From an uncultured bacterium (lineage in GTDB: Bacteria; Omnitrophota; Gorgyraeia; Gorgyraeales; Gorgyraeaceae), in the NCBI GenBank assembly GCA_913009675.1, contig CAJVXD010000038.1:1-8200 (forward strand): DNA of 8,200 nucleotides. The letters run 5' to 3'. Positions 6,465 through 8,200 of the stretch are shown one piece after another. Position numbers and translations under genes: made by a program. Below the pieces are notes generated by a model. It saw nothing but the letters and a program-made list of their open reading frames with translations, was not told where the DNA came from and ran no database searches. The first letter of the stretch is position 1. The number at the start of each line of letters is the position of its first letter.

Positions 6465-6515
6465 CCCCCACACCAATTGGGAATCTGCATGGGATAATAC
6501 CAATTGGTGTGGGGG
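6465..6515. repeat. Perfect 16-bp inverted repeat with CCAATTGG core
   Basis: CCCCCACACCAATTGG (6465-6480) and its exact reverse complement (6500-6515) flank a 19-base loop. The inner half of each arm, CCAATTGG, is itself a palindrome, so the site could be an RNA hairpin or a pair of protein-binding sites 35 bases apart. No U-run follows on either strand, so it is not an ordinary terminator. Confidence 0.85.
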
Positions 6516-6528
6516 TAATTTCGGTCGA

Positions 6529-6565
6529 ATGAGTTACGGCATCCTCTCTGGATACCGTAACTCAT
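6529..6565 (-). repeat. Hairpin just downstream of amt-2
   Basis: ATGAGTTACGG (6529-6539) and CCGTAACTCAT (6555-6565) form 11 bp, and ATCC/GGAT (6541-6544, 6550-6553) extends the stem inward to a five-base loop. The single plus-strand C/A mismatch (6540, 6554) becomes U-G in minus-strand RNA, giving a continuous 16-bp stem in the amt-2 message nine bases after its stop. The core CGTAACTCATG resembles CGTAACTTATG of the other palindromic elements. No U-run follows, so an mRNA-stability or processing role is as likely as termination. Confidence 0.75.
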
Positions 6566-6573
6566 GGCCTCAA

Positions 6574-7938
6574 TTATTCCGTCGTAAATATCTGGAACCC
6601 GGCATATGCCTCCATGCCGTGCTCGCCGATATCCAAACCCTTTAGCTGTTCTTCATCACTAACCCTGAGCCCTACGGTCTTCTTTACAACATAGAAAAGG
6701 AGTGTTGCCGTTCCAAATACCCATATAAATACGGATACGACCCCTATTAATTGTGTGAAAAACTGGCTCAGTCCGCCTCCGAAGAAAAGACCATTCACAG
6801 CCCCAATACCACTCGACTTCCCATAGGCCGCCTCTGCAAAAAGCCCCACGGAAAGCGTTCCCCATGCACCGCATACGCCATGGACTGATATGGCACCAAC
6901 AGGATCGTCTATATGAAGCACCTTGTCTATAAATTCAACACTCGATACGACAATCACACCGGCAATCGCTCCGATAATTATGGCGCTCAGGGGAGAAACT
7001 GCGGCACAAGGAGCAGTTATAGCTACCAACCCTGCCAGGGCACCATTTAATGCCATGCTTGTATCAGGTTTTCCGAATCTAAACCACGCTGCAAACATAG
7101 CCATTATGGCTCCTGCTGCTGCGGCAAGATTTGTGGTGACTGCTATCGTGGCTATGCTCAGATTTGTGCCTGAAGTAGTAGAGCCGGAGTTAAATCCGAA
7201 CCATCCAAACCAGAGTATAAATACGCCCAGCGCTGCCAGAGGGATATTGTGACCGGGGATAGCATTGGAACTCCTGTCTTTATTATATTTACCCAATCTC
7301 GGGCCAAGTATTATCGCACCGGCCAACGCTGCCCATCCGCCAACAGAATGGACCACGGTAGAACCTGCAAAATCTATCATACCTTTACTGGCGAGCCAGC
7401 CGCCGCCCCATATCCAATGTCCGACCACAGGATATATCAAGGCGCTGATGAACACGCTATATATAAGGTATCCTGAAAATTTGGTCCTTTCTGCCATCGC
7501 TCCTGAAACAATAGTCGCCGCAGTAGCGGCAAAGACCACCTGAAACATCCAGTAGGCAAACTGCCATAGGCCATCGGCACTAGACGGATTGGCGGCGCTC
7601 AATAAAAATCCGTCTTTTCCAAAAAGCCCAAACGCACTTGTCCCGAACATTACCCCGAAACCAACCAACCAGAAGGCAATAGAACCCACGGAAAAATCCA
7701 TAAGGTTCTTCATCATGATATTGGCCGCATTCTTTGCCCTCGTAAAACCGGCTTCAACCATTGCAAAACCTGCCTGCATAAAAAATACCAGGAAGGCAGC
7801 CACAAGGGTCCAGACAGTATTTATTGCAACCGCGTTGGAGGCAGGAGTTGCATCCTGGGCAAAGGCCGGCAATGCTATAGATAAACAAATAGCAGAATTT
7901 ACTAAGACTATCATTAAAAATCTTATTTTCTTAGCCAT
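6574..7938 (-). CDS. amt: Ammonium transporter Amt, copy 2 (with signal peptide)
   Basis: Inner-membrane ammonium channel, 454 residues. Residues 1-27 are a typical signal peptide (basic MAKKIR, a hydrophobic core, then LPAFA before QDA), as in E. coli AmtB, giving 11 mature membrane segments with the N-terminus outside. Pore residues are Asp189 and His197 in DFAGSTVVHSVGGW (189-202), His353 in VHGVCGAWG (352-360), Trp177 in WIWGGGWLA (175-183) and FGWFGFNSGS (244-253). The cytoplasmic tail VGLRVSDEEQLKGLDIGEHG (422-441) is the conserved region that contacts GlnK. The start has AAAGGAG nine bases upstream. It lies 64 bases after an outer-membrane protein gene and upstream of glnK-2, its probable regulator. 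It is more canonical than copy 1, and the pair may differ in affinity or membrane regulation; the sequence alone cannot say which is high-affinity. Confidence 0.97.
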   Translation of the reverse strand: MAKKIRFLMIVLVNSAICLSIALPAFAQDATPASNAVAINTVWTLVAAFLVFFMQAGFAMVEAGFTRAKNAANIMMKNLMDFSVGSIAFWLVGFGVMFGTSAFGLFGKDGFLLSAANPSSADGLWQFAYWMFQVVFAATAATIVSGAMAERTKFSGYLIYSVFISALIYPVVGHWIWGGGWLASKGMIDFAGSTVVHSVGGWAALAGAIILGPRLGKYNKDRSSNAIPGHNIPLAALGVFILWFGWFGFNSGSTTSGTNLSIATIAVTTNLAAAAGAIMAMFAAWFRFGKPDTSMALNGALAGLVAITAPCAAVSPLSAIIIGAIAGVIVVSSVEFIDKVLHIDDPVGAISVHGVCGAWGTLSVGLFAEAAYGKSSGIGAVNGLFFGGGLSQFFTQLIGVVSVFIWVFGTATLLFYVVKKTVGLRVSDEEQLKGLDIGEHGMEAYAGFQIFTTE

Positions 7939-7957
7939 CTTCTTTTCTCCTTTCTTC

Positions 7958-8002
7958 GATGAGCACGCAACTTATGGAACGAAGTGCGACATAAGTCCTC
8001 AC
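7958..8002. repeat. Palindromic intergenic element, copy 3 (amt-2 leader)
   Basis: ATGAGCACGCAACTTATG (7960-7976) matches copies 1 and 2 with one or no changes. ACTTATG (7970-7976) pairs with CATAAGT (7990-7996) around a 13-base loop, a weaker stem than in the other copies. In the amt-2 transcript GTGCTCAT is followed by five bases and then AAAGGAG, the same spacing as in front of glnK-2. Confidence 0.75.
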
Positions 8003-8187
8003 TTAAAAACTAAATGCCAACACTGCGCCGCCATAAAATTGACTATCCTGATTGCCATCGCCTGAATCCCTTAGATCACCAAAGGGGATAGAGTAATTTA
8101 TGCTCGGCGAAAGAGAACATTTCTCACTTAATTGAATTGTTAACCCTGCCCCCAGGCCAACGTCACCACCATTACCATTAATAAAAA
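8003..8187 (-). CDS. Outer-membrane beta-barrel protein, C-terminal 60 residues (5' end lost at contig end)
   Basis: An open minus-strand frame runs from the adapter junction to TAA at 8003-8005. Its last 60 residues read as alternating polar/hydrophobic beta strands: GDVGLGAGLTIQL, CSLSPSINYSIPFG, then a polar loop rich in Asp/Gly/Asn/Gln, then FYGGAVLAFSF. A final strand ending in Phe is the classic signal for outer-membrane insertion. The gene is just upstream of amt-2 with no clear terminator between, so co-transcription is likely. In many Proteobacteria a TorF-type (Gcw_chp) putative porin sits beside amt and PII genes, and this fragment would fit that family, but it is too short to assign. 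It may help nitrogen compounds cross the outer membrane; that is inference. Confidence 0.72.
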
Positions 8188-8200
8188 AGATCGGAAGAGC
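8188..8200. other. Illumina adapter start at the right contig end (contamination)
   Basis: The last 13 bases are AGATCGGAAGAGC, the invariant start of the TruSeq adapter, pointing outward from the insert. Together with the left-end adapter this shows that both contig ends are untrimmed read-through and not biological boundaries. Confidence 0.96.

Overview
All genes in this window lie on the minus strand, so transcription runs from high to low coordinates. It is an ammonium uptake and assimilation cluster from a Gram-negative bacterium. The outer membrane is inferred from a C-terminal beta-barrel fragment, a class I-beta glutamine synthetase with an adenylylation-site tyrosine, and a Fis-type protein. 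GC content is moderate by eye, and the intergenic palindromes and PII sequences would suit an uncultured lineage such as Omnitrophota or another PVC-like group. That placement is a guess.

The native sequence is about 129-8187. Positions 1-62 are low-complexity noise, 63-128 are an Illumina P7/index/Read-2 adapter, and 8188-8200 are the first 13 bases of the same adapter family. Both contig ends are therefore artefacts. The two terminal genes (gltB and an outer-membrane protein) are cut there, and gltB gains a false adapter-encoded tail.

In order of transcription: the end of an outer-membrane beta-barrel gene (8003-8187); ammonium transporter amt-2 with a signal peptide (6574-7938); a 184-bp spacer with three hairpins; PII protein glnK-2 (6048-6389), whose T-loop has His at position 51; a 58-residue helix-turn-helix gene one base downstream (5870-6046); a spacer of about 210 bp with a good sigma-70-like promoter, a foldable leader and an intrinsic terminator 34 nt before the next start; amt-1 (4425-5657); glnK-1 (4066-4407), which keeps Tyr51; glnA (2452-3966); a 270-bp spacer of palindromes ending in a terminator-like hairpin; a small Fis-family gene (1939-2181); and the first 600 residues of gltB (129-1930).

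The logic is coherent. A porin-like protein and two Amt channels admit ammonium, each Amt is paired with a PII protein that can gate it, glutamine synthetase fixes ammonium and glutamate synthase recycles glutamine. No NtrC-type activator or convincing sigma-54 promoter is visible. Instead there are two very small DNA-binding proteins and several RNA hairpins close to start codons. The points most worth a second look are the PII-2/HTH pair, the amt-1 leader, and a repeated hairpin element placed five bases upstream of the ribosome binding site of both amt-2 and glnK-2.
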